This document shows, piece by piece, positions 45,233 to 54,597 of a stretch of 64,000 nucleotides of DNA (positions are counted from its first letter, which is position 1; the number at the start of each line of letters is the position of its first letter). Origin of the DNA: Porphyrobacter sp. SLTP (GTDB lineage: Bacteria > Pseudomonadota > Alphaproteobacteria > Sphingomonadales > Sphingomonadaceae); assembly GCF_009905735.1 (NCBI RefSeq), contig NZ_JAAALE010000009.1, positions 78,922 through 142,921 of the forward strand. The letters run 5' to 3'. Below the pieces are notes generated by a model. It saw only the letters and a program-made list of their open reading frames with translations. It ran no database searches and was not told where the DNA came from. The position numbers and the translations under genes are program-made.

Positions 45233-46327
45233 ATGGCGACCAGCCCGATCGAGCCGCAGGGCGATGGCCGTCCCGATGCCCGCGCGCAGCTATCGGGTCT
45301 GATCTTTGCGGTCATCCTGATCGATGGCGAGGGCCGTATCGCTGAGGTCAATCATGCCGCTGAAGATCTGCTCGGCACCAGCGCCAGCCGTCTGGTCGGC
45401 ACGCTGCTGACTGACCGGATTGGGCCGCTTGATCCTCGGGTTGAAGCGCGGCTGATCGCCAGTGACGAAGCGCTGGTGGCGCGCGATCTGGCGATTGCGG
45501 TGGGCGAGGTGCAAATCCGCATCAACCTCACCGCTTCGCCGCTGGGGGGCTTTGCAGGATGGCGGGTCGTGACCCTGTCGCAGATCGGCCATGACGAGGC
45601 TGCGGGCACCGTGGGCGGCGAAGCGCTGCTGGGGGCCCCGGCCGTTCTGGCACACGAGATCAAGAACCCGCTCGCCGCAATCCGCGGCGCGGCGCAGCTG
45701 GCGGCCCGCAAGCTGCCGCACGCCGACAAGAAGCTCGCCCGGATGATCACTGACGAGGTTGACCGGATCGCGCGGCTGATCGACCGGATGCAGCAGCTTG
45801 GCAGTACGCGCACGGGTCCGGTCGACGCCTGCAACCCGCACGAAGCGATCCGCGCCGCCATCGCTACCATGCGCGCGGCCGGATCGACCTTGGGCGAGAT
45901 CGAAATTCGCGAGGAATTTGACCCTTCGCTCCCCCCGGTGCTCGCCAATCGCGATGCGCTCGAGCAGGTGCTGATCAACCTCATCTCCAATGCCCGCGAT
46001 GCGGCGCTTGGACCGCGCGGAGCAGGGGCTGAGAGCGTGGTGATCGTGCAGACGCGCTTCGTCAGCGGGCTCGCCTTCAGCGCGATCCGTAACGGTCGTG
46101 CGGTGCCCCTGCCGATCGAAATCACCATCAGCGACAATGGCCCCGGCATCGACCCCACCTTGCAAGGCCATGTGTTTGAGCCGTTTGTCTCGTCCAAGCC
46201 GTCCGGACAGGGCCTCGGCCTCTCGCTGGTGCGCAAGCTGGTGCGCGATATGAACGGCAATGTCAGCCATGACCGCGATCCGCGCGCCGGGCTCACCCAT
46301 TTCCGCCTGCATCTGCCGCAGGCCTAG
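45233..46327 (+). CDS. ntrB: Nitrogen-regulation histidine kinase NtrB
   Basis: Phosphorylates NtrC when nitrogen is limiting, under PII control. The 364-aa soluble kinase has a PAS-like sensor (about 15-125; FAVILIDGEGRIAEVNHAAEDLLG) and a HisKA domain with the phospho-His in VLAHEIKNPLAAIRGAAQL (about 142). The HATPase_c domain has N-box NLISNARDAA, G1 DNGPGI and G2 GQGLGLSLVRKLV. It is intact, unlike the kinase-like protein at the start of the window. It starts 2 bp after dus and ends 14 bp before ntrC. Confidence 0.97.
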   Translation: MATSPIEPQGDGRPDARAQLSGLIFAVILIDGEGRIAEVNHAAEDLLGTSASRLVGTLLTDRIGPLDPRVEARLIASDEALVARDLAIAVGEVQIRINLTASPLGGFAGWRVVTLSQIGHDEAAGTVGGEALLGAPAVLAHEIKNPLAAIRGAAQLAARKLPHADKKLARMITDEVDRIARLIDRMQQLGSTRTGPVDACNPHEAIRAAIATMRAAGSTLGEIEIREEFDPSLPPVLANRDALEQVLINLISNARDAALGPRGAGAESVVIVQTRFVSGLAFSAIRNGRAVPLPIEITISDNGPGIDPTLQGHVFEPFVSSKPSGQGLGLSLVRKLVRDMNGNVSHDRDPRAGLTHFRLHLPQA

Positions 46328-46341
46328 GACACGCCCGGCTT

Positions 46342-47787
46342 ATGCCTGCAACTCTATCCGATCCGATCCTGCTCGTGGAGGATGATGCCGCGATTGCCAC
46401 GGTGATCATCGCCGCGCTGGAGGACGAGGGCTTTGCCATCGCCCATTGCAGCAGCATCGCAGCGCGTGACAAGCAGCTGGCCGGGCGGCGGTTCGCGGTG
46501 ATGCTGACCGATGTGATCCTGGAAGACGGGGACGGGTTGGCGAGCCTTTCGGCTGTGCGTGACCGCGCGCCGGACATGCCGGTGATCGTCCTCTCGGCGC
46601 AGAACACGCTCGATACCGCCGTACGCGCGAGTGAGAGCGACGCCTTCGAGTATTTCCCCAAGCCTTTCGATCTCGACGAACTGGTCCATGCCGTGCGTCA
46701 GGCCGCCGGTGCTCGCGCGCCTGCGGCTGATGAACCCGGCAATGCGCTGGCGGGCGGTGAGGGCGAGAAGATGCCGCTGGTCGGGCGTAGTCCCGCGATG
46801 CAGGGTGTCTACCGGATGATCACGCGCGTGCTGCGCAATGATCTCACCGTGCTGGTCACCGGCGAAAGCGGCACCGGCAAGGAGCTGGTGGCCGAAGCGA
46901 TCCACGAACTCGGCAATCGTCGCACCGGGCCGTTCGTCGCGGTCAACACTGCGGCAATTCCCGCCGACCTCGTCGAAAGCGAGCTCTTCGGCCACGAAAA
47001 GGGTGCGTTCACCGGCGCGATTGCGCAGGCCATCGGCAAGTTCGAACAGGCCAATGGCGGCACGCTGTTTCTCGACGAGATCGGCGACATGCCCGCCGAA
47101 GCCCAGACCCGGCTGCTGCGCGCACTGCAATCGGGCCGCATCCGGCGCGTCGGCGGGCGGCAGGAAATCGCGGTCAATGTTCGCATCATCGCCGCCACCA
47201 ACCGCGATCTTACCCCCATGATCGCGGGGGGCACCTTCCGCGAGGACCTGTTCTACCGCCTCAATGTGGTGCCGATTGTGCTGCCACCCTTGCGCGAACG
47301 GCGTGAGGATATTGCTGCCTTGGTGCAACACTTCCTGGTGCTGGCTGCCGAAGACGGCCTGCCGCGCCGCGTTCTGACACCCGACGCGATCGAGCGCCTC
47401 GAGCAGCGCACCTGGCGCGGCAATGTCCGTGAACTGCGCAATGTGGTGTATCGTCTGGCGCTGATGGCGCGTGAGGAGCGGATCGACGCTGACAGCGTGA
47501 ATGACATTATCGGGCCCGAGAACACGCCCGCGATCCTGCCGCAGGCAGACGGGCAGGGCGGCTTCGGCGCGGCACTCGCCGGATGGCTTACGGCGGAAAA
47601 CCCTCCGCCTGGCGCCCTGTATCACCGCGCTCTGGCGGCCTTTGAAAAACCTTTGATCGAATATGCGCTCGGGCGGACCGGCGGAAATCAATTGCGTGCG
47701 GCGCAGTTGCTCGGCATCAATCGCAACACGCTGCGCAAGCGGATTGGTGAGCTTGGGCTGGAGCCAGAGCGCTTCACCACATCATAA
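46342..47787 (+). CDS. ntrC: Nitrogen-regulation response regulator NtrC
   Basis: A sigma54-dependent activator of nitrogen-assimilation genes. The 481-aa protein has a receiver domain (Asp in MLTDVILEDGDG, about 54), an AAA+ domain with Walker A GESGTGKE, the sigma54-contact motif GAFTGA (ELFGHEKGAFTGA), Walker B GGTLFLDEIGD, and a C-terminal Fis-type helix-turn-helix (RAAQLLGINRNTLRKRI). The partner is ntrB directly upstream; ntrYX follow after 72 bp. Confidence 0.97.
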   Translation: MPATLSDPILLVEDDAAIATVIIAALEDEGFAIAHCSSIAARDKQLAGRRFAVMLTDVILEDGDGLASLSAVRDRAPDMPVIVLSAQNTLDTAVRASESDAFEYFPKPFDLDELVHAVRQAAGARAPAADEPGNALAGGEGEKMPLVGRSPAMQGVYRMITRVLRNDLTVLVTGESGTGKELVAEAIHELGNRRTGPFVAVNTAAIPADLVESELFGHEKGAFTGAIAQAIGKFEQANGGTLFLDEIGDMPAEAQTRLLRALQSGRIRRVGGRQEIAVNVRIIAATNRDLTPMIAGGTFREDLFYRLNVVPIVLPPLRERREDIAALVQHFLVLAAEDGLPRRVLTPDAIERLEQRTWRGNVRELRNVVYRLALMAREERIDADSVNDIIGPENTPAILPQADGQGGFGAALAGWLTAENPPPGALYHRALAAFEKPLIEYALGRTGGNQLRAAQLLGINRNTLRKRIGELGLEPERFTTS

Positions 47788-47859
47788 CGCCGCTGCCGCA
47801 GGGCGGATTGTCGGATTGCCCTTGCATTTCTGCCACACCATTGTTGTAAAGCGGCAACG

Positions 47860-50097
47860 ATGGAGCCTTCCCAAACCCGCGCACTGAATATCATCCCCCG
47901 GCAACCGCCGCGGTGGTGGCGGCGATTTATGATTGCCGCGCGGCGGGCGAACATCTTTCTGTGGCTCGAAGGCATCGCGGTAGCCGCGTTTCTGGCGGCG
48001 GTCGTGGCCACGTGGTCGGCCTATAGTCGTTCGGGCGCAGGTGATGATCTGCTGCCGACGATGAAGGTCTCGCTGCTGCTCATGGCGACGCTGGTGCCTG
48101 CGATGGCGCTGCTGGTGCTGATTGGTCGCCGCGTGGCGCTTCGCCGCGCTGCGGGAAGCACGGCACGGTTGCATGTGCGGCTCGTGTTCTTCTTCTCGAT
48201 GGTCGCCGCCTTGCCGACGTTGCTCGTCGCTGGCTTCGCGGCATTCCTGTTCCAGACCGGTGTCGACTTCTGGTTCTCCGACGAATCGCGCGGGCTTATG
48301 GAGAACGCCAATGCGCTGGCGCAGAACTACTACGACGCGAACCAGCGCGACGTTGAACAGAACACCGTCATCATGGCCTCCGACATGCGCGATACGCTGG
48401 CGCGGGTGCCGATCACCGACCCGGACTTTCCGGACTTTTACCTCTATCAGGCGCAGGGGCGCGAAATCTCCGAAAGCGCGATTTTGCAGCGGATGCCTGA
48501 TAACTCGTTTCGCACCGCCTTCGCGTTCAATCTGTCGCAGGACACCGACCACCTGAAATTCAGCCGCAATGCCCTGCCGCAGCTGGATAGCGGCGACATC
48601 GCGGTGGTGATCGGCAGCCCTAACCGGATCGAGGCACTGGCTCCCATCGATGCACAGTCCGGCGTCTATCTCTACAACGCCCGCACCACCGAGGAGACGA
48701 TGTTCAACTCGTGGTCCAAGGCGCAGTCGATCGTCACCGCCTATGACCGCCTGACCGGCAGCGCGCGGATGCTCCAGCTGCAATTCAATGTCGCGCTGGT
48801 GGCGGTCAGCCTGCTGTTGGTGGGGCTTGCCATCTGGTTTGCGCTGCGGTTCGCCGACCGGCAGGTCGAGCCGCTGACCGCACTGGTGGGTGCGGCGCGT
48901 AAAGTGGGGCAAGGCAATTTTGCGCTCCGGCTCGACGGGCGCACCGGGCCGGACGAGATCGGGCTGCTAAACCGCGCCTTCAACCGGATGACAGGGCAGC
49001 TGGAAAAGCAGACGCAGGCGCTGGTTAGCGCCAACCGCCAAATTGATGACCGGCGTGCCTTTACCGAAGCTGTGCTCGAATCCGTGACTGCCGGCGTGGT
49101 CTCAGTCGACGCGGAATCGCGGGTAACGCTGATGAATTCATCCGCGCAGAACCTGCTGGCGCCTCAGGGTGACGGCAATGGCGGCGTCAGCATGATCGGC
49201 CAGTCGCTCGAAGTGCTCTCGCCAGAGCTTTGCCGCGTGATCGCCGATGGCAAGGAGCGTGCGATCATCACCCACGCCAAGGGAACCGAGTTGCTGACCC
49301 TTGCGGTAAAGGTCGCGCCGGGAACCAGCGGCCATGTGATCACCTTTGAGGATATCACGCGCCAACTACTCGACCAGCGGCAGGCGGCGTGGTCGGATGT
49401 CGCGCGCCGGATCGCGCATGAGATCAAGAACCCCCTGACCCCGATCCAACTGGCGACCGAGCGGTTGAAGCGCCGCTACCGCACGCAGGTGAGTGACGAG
49501 GATCGCGATCTGTTTGACGAGCTGACCAGCACGATCGTTCGGCAGGTGGGAGGCCTCAGAAAGATGGTCGATGAATTCTCTTCCTTCGCGCGCCTGCCCA
49601 AGCCGGTGTTCCGCGATGAGGATGCGCTCGATCTGGTCCGGCAGGCAGTTTTCCTGCACGAAGTCGCCCATTCCGGCATCGCCTTCAGCGTCGCATCATC
49701 GGAGCTCATTAACCGCGAAGTGCGCTGCGACCGGCACCAGTTTGGCCAGGCCATGACCAACGTGCTCAAGAACGCGGTCGAAGCGGTCGAGGCGCGCGCA
49801 ATCGAAGCCAAGGGTGCTTTTGCTGGCGAAATTGCCGTCACGATGCGTGACGCAGGCGAGGCAATTGTCGTCACGATTGAGGACAACGGCATCGGCCTTC
49901 CGGCGGACCGCGAGCGTATCACCGAACCCTACGTGACCACGCGCGAGAAGGGCACCGGCCTCGGGCTCGCCATCGTCAACAAGATCGTGGACGAGCATGG
50001 CGGGGATATGAGCTTTGCCAGCGCGCCAAGCGGCGGCACCCGTGTTTCCTTGCGCTTTGCGCGCAATCCCAACCCAATTGAAGGCGGCCCCCTGTGA
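47860..50097 (+). CDS. ntrY: Membrane histidine kinase NtrY
   Basis: Sensor partner of NtrX. The 745-aa protein has N-terminal transmembrane helices (about 32-60, 68-88 and 106-132), a periplasmic sensor region, a further helix (about 310-330, VALVAVSLLLVGLAIWFALR) and a HAMP segment. A PAS domain follows (about 395-480), then a HisKA domain with phospho-His in RRIAHEIKNPLTPIQLATERL and an HATPase_c domain (DNGIGLP; GTGLGLAIVNKI). Known NtrY proteins respond to redox or nitrogen cues. The ntrX start is 46 bp downstream. Confidence 0.96.
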   Translation: MEPSQTRALNIIPRQPPRWWRRFMIAARRANIFLWLEGIAVAAFLAAVVATWSAYSRSGAGDDLLPTMKVSLLLMATLVPAMALLVLIGRRVALRRAAGSTARLHVRLVFFFSMVAALPTLLVAGFAAFLFQTGVDFWFSDESRGLMENANALAQNYYDANQRDVEQNTVIMASDMRDTLARVPITDPDFPDFYLYQAQGREISESAILQRMPDNSFRTAFAFNLSQDTDHLKFSRNALPQLDSGDIAVVIGSPNRIEALAPIDAQSGVYLYNARTTEETMFNSWSKAQSIVTAYDRLTGSARMLQLQFNVALVAVSLLLVGLAIWFALRFADRQVEPLTALVGAARKVGQGNFALRLDGRTGPDEIGLLNRAFNRMTGQLEKQTQALVSANRQIDDRRAFTEAVLESVTAGVVSVDAESRVTLMNSSAQNLLAPQGDGNGGVSMIGQSLEVLSPELCRVIADGKERAIITHAKGTELLTLAVKVAPGTSGHVITFEDITRQLLDQRQAAWSDVARRIAHEIKNPLTPIQLATERLKRRYRTQVSDEDRDLFDELTSTIVRQVGGLRKMVDEFSSFARLPKPVFRDEDALDLVRQAVFLHEVAHSGIAFSVASSELINREVRCDRHQFGQAMTNVLKNAVEAVEARAIEAKGAFAGEIAVTMRDAGEAIVVTIEDNGIGLPADRERITEPYVTTREKGTGLGLAIVNKIVDEHGGDMSFASAPSGGTRVSLRFARNPNPIEGGPL

Positions 50098-50143
50098 TCC
50101 TGCCTTCGCTTCACCATGACCTCACAGCCAAAGGACCCTTCCC

Positions 50144-51526
50144 ATGGCGCTAGAAATCCTGATCGTCGACGATGAACGAGACATCCGCGAGCTGGTGGCT
50201 GGCGTGCTCGGCGACGAAGGCTATGCCTGCCGCACCGCAGCTGACAGCACCGAAGCGCTCGCCGCGATAGACGAGCGTCGGCCGTCCCTGGTGCTGCTCG
50301 ACGTGTGGCTCCACGGCAGTCAGATGGACGGGCTCGAACTGCTTGATGCGATCAAGGCGCGCGAGCCCAATCTGCCAGTGATCATCTTCTCGGGCCACGG
50401 CAATATCGACACGGCCGTCGCCGCGGTCGGGCGCGGGGCGATGGATTTCATCGAAAAGCCGTTCGAGGCCGAGCGCCTCCTCCTGCTGGTCGAACGCGCG
50501 ACTGAGACCGAGCGGTTGCGGCGCGAAAACTCGCGCCTGCGCGAAGGCAGCTGGGGCAGCGCCGAATTCACCGGAAATTCGCCCTCGATCAATGCCGTAC
50601 GCGCAACGCTCAAGCGCGTGGCGAGCACGGGCAGTCGGGTGTTGATCTCGGGCCCTGCGGGCGCGGGCAAGGAGGTCGCCGCACGCCTGCTGCATGCGTG
50701 GAGCGCGCGGGCGAACGGCGCTTTCGTGCTGGTAAATTCGGCTCGCATCACACCCGAACGCTTCGAACAGGAGCTGTTCGGCGAAGAAGCCAATGGCAAG
50801 CAAGTCCGTCCCGGGCTGCTCGAACTGGCTGATGGCGGCACGCTGTATCTCGATGAGATCGCTGATATGCCCCTGTCCACCCAGGCGCGGATCCTGCGTG
50901 TGCTGACGGACCAGAGCTTCGTGCGCGTCGGTGGTACGCGCCAGATCGGGGTGGATGTCCGCGTGGTCTCGTCCACCACGCGTGACCTGACCGTCGAAAT
51001 GGCGGAAAAGCGCTTCCGCGAGGACCTGTTCTACCGGCTTAATGTGGTCCCGGTGGTGCTGCCGGCTCTGTCCCAGCGGCGCGAGGATATTCCGGCGCTC
51101 GCCGAACATTTCTTCACCCGCTATTCCAACGATCAGGGCCTCGTTCCGCCGGAGATTTCTTCCGAGGCGATGGCGGCGCTCCAGGCCTATGACTGGCCGG
51201 GAAATGTGCGCCAGCTGCGCAATGTGGTCGAACGCACGATCATCATGACCCCCCGCGAGAAGCTCGGCACGGTGGAGCCCGACATGCTGCCCCCGGAAAT
51301 TATCGGCGGACAGATCGGGCTTGCGAGCGATAGCTTGTCGGCGATCATGGGTGTGCCGCTGCGCGAGGCGCGGGTCAGTTTCGAGCGGGAATACCTCGCG
51401 ATCCAGATCCGGCGATTCTCCGGCAACATTTCCAAGACCGCGAGCTTCATCGGCATGGAACGCTCGGCCTTGCACCGCAAGCTGAAGCTACTTGGCATGG
51501 CCGACCGGCGCGATGACGACGATTAG
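50144..51526 (+). CDS. ntrX: Response regulator NtrX (AAA+ without GAFTGA)
   Basis: A 460-aa regulator with a receiver domain (DDERD acidic pair near 10; phospho-Asp in LVLLDVWL, about 53), an AAA+ domain with Walker A GPAGAGKE, Walker B GGTLYLDEIAD and the R-finger region EDLFYRLNVVPVVLP, and a C-terminal Fis-like HTH (ISKTASFIGMERSALHRKL). At the place of the GAFTGA loop it reads ELFGEEANGKQVRPG. NtrX of alphaproteobacteria is known to lack GAFTGA, so it probably regulates sigma70-type promoters. It is preceded by ntrY and followed by hfq after 159 bp. Confidence 0.96.
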   Translation: MALEILIVDDERDIRELVAGVLGDEGYACRTAADSTEALAAIDERRPSLVLLDVWLHGSQMDGLELLDAIKAREPNLPVIIFSGHGNIDTAVAAVGRGAMDFIEKPFEAERLLLLVERATETERLRRENSRLREGSWGSAEFTGNSPSINAVRATLKRVASTGSRVLISGPAGAGKEVAARLLHAWSARANGAFVLVNSARITPERFEQELFGEEANGKQVRPGLLELADGGTLYLDEIADMPLSTQARILRVLTDQSFVRVGGTRQIGVDVRVVSSTTRDLTVEMAEKRFREDLFYRLNVVPVVLPALSQRREDIPALAEHFFTRYSNDQGLVPPEISSEAMAALQAYDWPGNVRQLRNVVERTIIMTPREKLGTVEPDMLPPEIIGGQIGLASDSLSAIMGVPLREARVSFEREYLAIQIRRFSGNISKTASFIGMERSALHRKLKLLGMADRRDDDD

Positions 51527-51685
51527 GGTCAGATGATCCCGTCATAATTTTGACGAAAATCAGTCCTTGTCCCGCGGCGGTCCAATCGCCATTATGGATT
51601 GCGTAAGGTGCCGCGCCTCGTTTTTTGCGGTGACCTGCTACCTGCGGACCGAAAATCGGCCGCCAAGAACAAAGGAGCCACGACA

Positions 51686-52270
51686 ATGCCCAACGGGCGA
51701 ACGCTCTCCCCCCGTCCGGTTGCACGTGCTGCCGCATCCAGTGAACCGCGTAACAGCGACGCCGGCAGCCCCCCTCAACGTCAGAGTGGCAACCTCCAGG
51801 ACGCTTTCCTCAACCTCCTGCGCAAGAACAAGATTCCCGTCACCATGTTTCTGGTGAAGGGCGTCAAGCTGCAAGGGATCGTCACGTGGTTTGACAATTT
51901 CTCGATCCTGCTGCGCCGCGATGGCCAGTCGCAGCTGGTCTATAAGCACGCGATCAGCACGATCATGCCTGGCCAGTCGCTTGATCCGGCGCAATTCGGT
52001 AGCCAATCGGGCAGCCGCAAGCAGAAGCTACTTCAGGACGTGTTCCTGAGCCGCGTTGCCGACGCGAACGTTCAGGTCACCATGTTCCTGGTCAATGGTG
52101 TGATGCTGCAAGGGCGGATCGCGGCCTATGACCTGTTCTGCATGCTGCTGGAACGCGACGGCGCGGTGCAGCTGGCATACAAGCACGCGGTTTCGACCAT
52201 CCAGCCCGCCAGCCCTGTCGACTTGAGTGTCGATGACGAGGATGGCGACGATTTCGGGGCAGACGACTGA
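51686..52270 (+). CDS. hfq: RNA chaperone Hfq with two tandem Sm domains
   Basis: A 194-aa protein instead of the usual 80-100. Domain 1 (about 37-95) has Gln38/Asp39, [13 protein letters not shown] and Tyr86-Lys87-His88. Domain 2 (about 114-174) has Gln117/Asp118, [13 protein letters not shown] and Tyr165-Lys166-His167. The proximal RNA-binding residues are kept in both. The basic rim (Arg/Arg/Arg 16-17-19 in E. coli) is Arg46/Lys47/Lys49 in domain 1 but Ala125/Asp126/Asn128 in domain 2. A 36-residue N-tail and an acidic C-tail ([13 protein letters not shown]) flank them. A trimer would give a pseudo-hexamer. ATG 51686 has an AAAGGAG site. Confidence 0.97.
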   Translation: MPNGRTLSPRPVARAAASSEPRNSDAGSPPQRQSGNLQDAFLNLLRKNKIPVTMFLVKGVKLQGIVTWFDNFSILLRRDGQSQLVYKHAISTIMPGQSLDPAQFGSQSGSRKQKLLQDVFLSRVADANVQVTMFLVNGVMLQGRIAAYDLFCMLLERDGAVQLAYKHAVSTIQPASPVDLSVDDEDGDDFGADD

Positions 52271-52320
52271 GCTTCGATAGCGATCTCCAAGACGAAGTAA
52301 CCCGCGGTGCGCGGGCTCTG

Positions 52321-53589
52321 GTGCTGTGCCCGGATATCCGGGCGCTGCGCTACGACCTTGATTCTGCCGAGCGCTTGGCCGAAGCCGAGGGCCTGGCGCT
52401 GGCGATCGGGGTGGTGATCGCGCATTCGGCGATCCTGCCCGTGCGGCAGATGCAGCCCAACACGCTGTTCGGATCGGGTCAGGTCGAGAATATTGGCATC
52501 TGGTGCGAGCAACACGAGGCCGAGCTGGTGATCGTCGATGGCGCGCTGACTCCGATCCAGCAGCGCAATCTGGAAGACAAGCTGAAGCGCAAGGTGATCG
52601 ACCGCACCGGCTTGATCCTCGAAATCTTCGGCGAGCGCGCGGCGACTGCCGAAGGGCGCTTGCAGGTCGAGCTGGCGCATCTCGATTACCAGCAGAGCCG
52701 ACTTGTGCGCAGCTGGACCCACCTTGAGCGCCAGCGCGGCGGCTTCGGCTTCCTCGGCGGACCCGGCGAAACCCAGATCGAGGCGGACCGCCGGATGATC
52801 CGCGCGCGGATGGCGCGGCTTCGGCGCGAGCTTGATCAGGTGAGAAAGACCCGCACGCTCCACCGTGACCGCCGGGGCAGGGCGCCTTGGCCGGTGGTGG
52901 CGCTGGTGGGCTATACCAATGCCGGGAAATCGACCTTATTCAACCGCTTGACCGGCGCCGAGGTGATGGCCGAGGATTTGCTGTTCGCGACGCTCGATCC
53001 GACGATGCGGGCGATCAGCTTGCCGGGTGTCGAAAAGGCGATCCTGTCGGACACGGTGGGCTTCATCTCTGACCTTCCGACCCAGCTCGTCGCCGCCTTT
53101 CGCGCTACTTTGGAAGAGGTCACCGCCGCCGATGTCATCTGCCACGTGCGCGACATGGCGAATCCCAGCCACGCGGCGCAGAAAAAGCAGGTGCTGGATG
53201 TGCTGGCCGACCTCGATGTCGTCGATGCCGAGACGGGCACCAGCACCATTCCGATCCTTGAAGTCTGGAACAAGGCTGACCTGCTGGACGCTGAAAGCCT
53301 TGCAGAATTGCGGGAGGCGGCCGAAGGGCAGGGGGCCGTGATCCTTTCCGCAGTGACGGGGCAGGGGGTCGATCTGCTCGAGGCTGAATTGACCCGGATG
53401 CTGACCGGCACCGCGCGTGAGGTCAGCTTCATCCTTCCGGCCACCGATGGGCGGCGAATTGCCTGGCTGCACGCTCATGGCGACGTGTTGACCGAAGATG
53501 AGGTCGAAGACAGCGATGAGGGGCCCATGCGCAGACTGACCGTGCGGCTCAATCCCAAGGAACTGGGACAGTTTGCCGCGCTTTCCTAA
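52321..53589 (+). CDS. hflX: Ribosome-associated GTPase HflX
   Basis: Splits stalled ribosomes. The 422-aa protein has the HflX N-terminal domain (NTLFGSGQVENIG, KVIDRTGLILEIFGERAATAEG, LVRSWTHLERQRGG, GPGETQIEADRR) and a G domain (Walker A GYTNAGKSTLFNRLTG, G3 DTVGFISDLP, G4 NKAD). The start is uncertain. GTG 52321 is the first standard start codon, but the frame upstream back to CTG 52267 reads like HflX N-terminal sequence (FDSDLQDEVTRGARAL) and that CTG overlaps the hfq stop by 4 bp. Order hfq-hflX is conserved. Confidence 0.95.
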   Translation: MLCPDIRALRYDLDSAERLAEAEGLALAIGVVIAHSAILPVRQMQPNTLFGSGQVENIGIWCEQHEAELVIVDGALTPIQQRNLEDKLKRKVIDRTGLILEIFGERAATAEGRLQVELAHLDYQQSRLVRSWTHLERQRGGFGFLGGPGETQIEADRRMIRARMARLRRELDQVRKTRTLHRDRRGRAPWPVVALVGYTNAGKSTLFNRLTGAEVMAEDLLFATLDPTMRAISLPGVEKAILSDTVGFISDLPTQLVAAFRATLEEVTAADVICHVRDMANPSHAAQKKQVLDVLADLDVVDAETGTSTIPILEVWNKADLLDAESLAELREAAEGQGAVILSAVTGQGVDLLEAELTRMLTGTAREVSFILPATDGRRIAWLHAHGDVLTEDEVEDSDEGPMRRLTVRLNPKELGQFAALS

Positions 53590-53593
53590 GCGC

Positions 53594-54361
53594 TTATTCG
53601 CCCTGCTTGACCCGCTGCCACAGCTCCTCTTGGGCTTCGAGTGACAGCGACGGGAAGTCCGAACCGGCCAGTGCTTCCATACCTCTGAAGCGACGTTCGA
53701 ACTTGGCGTTGGCTGCGCGCAGGGCGTCTTCGGCGCTGATGCCGTGAGCGCGGACGAAATTGACTGCTGCAAACAGCAGATCGCCGGCTTCCTCGACCTT
53801 CTGTTCGTCTGAGGAAGCGGTCTTGAGCTCCTCGATTTCCTCGGCAATCTTGCCTTCGGAACCTGATGGATCGGGCCAGTCAAACCCGGTGCGAGCGGCG
53901 CGTTTCTGAAGCTTCTCGGCGCGCATCAAGGCAGGGAGCGCCAGCGCTACGCCGTCCAGAGCGCTCGCAACGCCCTTGGCTTCGCGTTCCTTGGCCTTGA
54001 GGTCTTCCCAGCGGGCTTCGTCCATTGTGCCGCCGGCGCTGGCGAAGATGTGCGGGTGGCGTGCTTCCATCTTGGTGCTGATGGCGTTCGCGACATCGGT
54101 GAAATCAAAGTGACCAGCTTCTTCGGCCATGCGGGCGTGGAACACGACCTGAAGCAGCAGGTCGCCGAGTTCGTCGCGCAGGTCTGCCATGTCATTGCGG
54201 GCGATAGCGTCAGCGACCTCATAGGCTTCCTCGATTGTATAAGGCGCGATGCTGGCGAAGTCCTGCGTGAGGTCCCATTCGCAGCCGCGCACCGGATCGC
54301 GCAACCGGGCCATGATGGCGAGGAGGCGTTCGATAGGGGACTGGTTCGGGGTCTCGGTCAT
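53594..54361 (-). CDS. mazG: Nucleoside triphosphate pyrophosphohydrolase MazG
   Basis: Hydrolyses NTPs to NMP and pyrophosphate, a housekeeping and stress function. The 255-aa protein has two MazG all-alpha domains with metal motifs: EEAYEVADAI...DLRDELGDLLLQVVFHARMAEE in the first, and EEIEELK...KVEEAGDLLFAAVNFVRAHG in the second. ATG 54361 has a GAGGA site. It is convergent with hflX (4 bp apart) and lies 38 bp after the small membrane-protein gene of the mltB-tmk-metG unit. Confidence 0.96.
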   Translation of the reverse strand: MTETPNQSPIERLLAIMARLRDPVRGCEWDLTQDFASIAPYTIEEAYEVADAIARNDMADLRDELGDLLLQVVFHARMAEEAGHFDFTDVANAISTKMEARHPHIFASAGGTMDEARWEDLKAKEREAKGVASALDGVALALPALMRAEKLQKRAARTGFDWPDPSGSEGKIAEEIEELKTASSDEQKVEEAGDLLFAAVNFVRAHGISAEDALRAANAKFERRFRGMEALAGSDFPSLSLEAQEELWQRVKQGE

Positions 54362-54399
54362 GCCGGTCCTCAAGTTTGATAATATATATTATGTAAAAT

Positions 54400-54597
54400 C
54401 TAGAGCGCGGCGCTGGTGGTTCCGCGGATCACCATGAACCACTCCACAATCAGATAGAGGCCGCCGAAGATCACCACCCAGGCCAATGCCATCTTGATCA
54501 TCTGGCTCCATGCCAACCGGCGCGACGCCAAGGACACGCAGCAAAGGACCAGCCATCCGAGGCTTGTGACGATTGGCAGGATCAAATCCGGGTTCAC
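54400..54597 (-). CDS. Small two-helix membrane protein, unknown
   Basis: A 65-aa protein with two transmembrane helices: about 5-24 (LILPIVTSLGWLVLCCVSLA) and about 36-58 (MALAWVVIFGGLYLIVEWFMV). GTG 54597 overlaps the stop of the MBL gene by 4 bp (GTGA), which supports real translation. It resembles the small conserved protein found before mazG in Sphingomonadales. No functional motif is visible. Confidence 0.75.
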   Translation of the reverse strand: MNPDLILPIVTSLGWLVLCCVSLASRRLAWSQMIKMALAWVVIFGGLYLIVEWFMVIRGTTSAAL

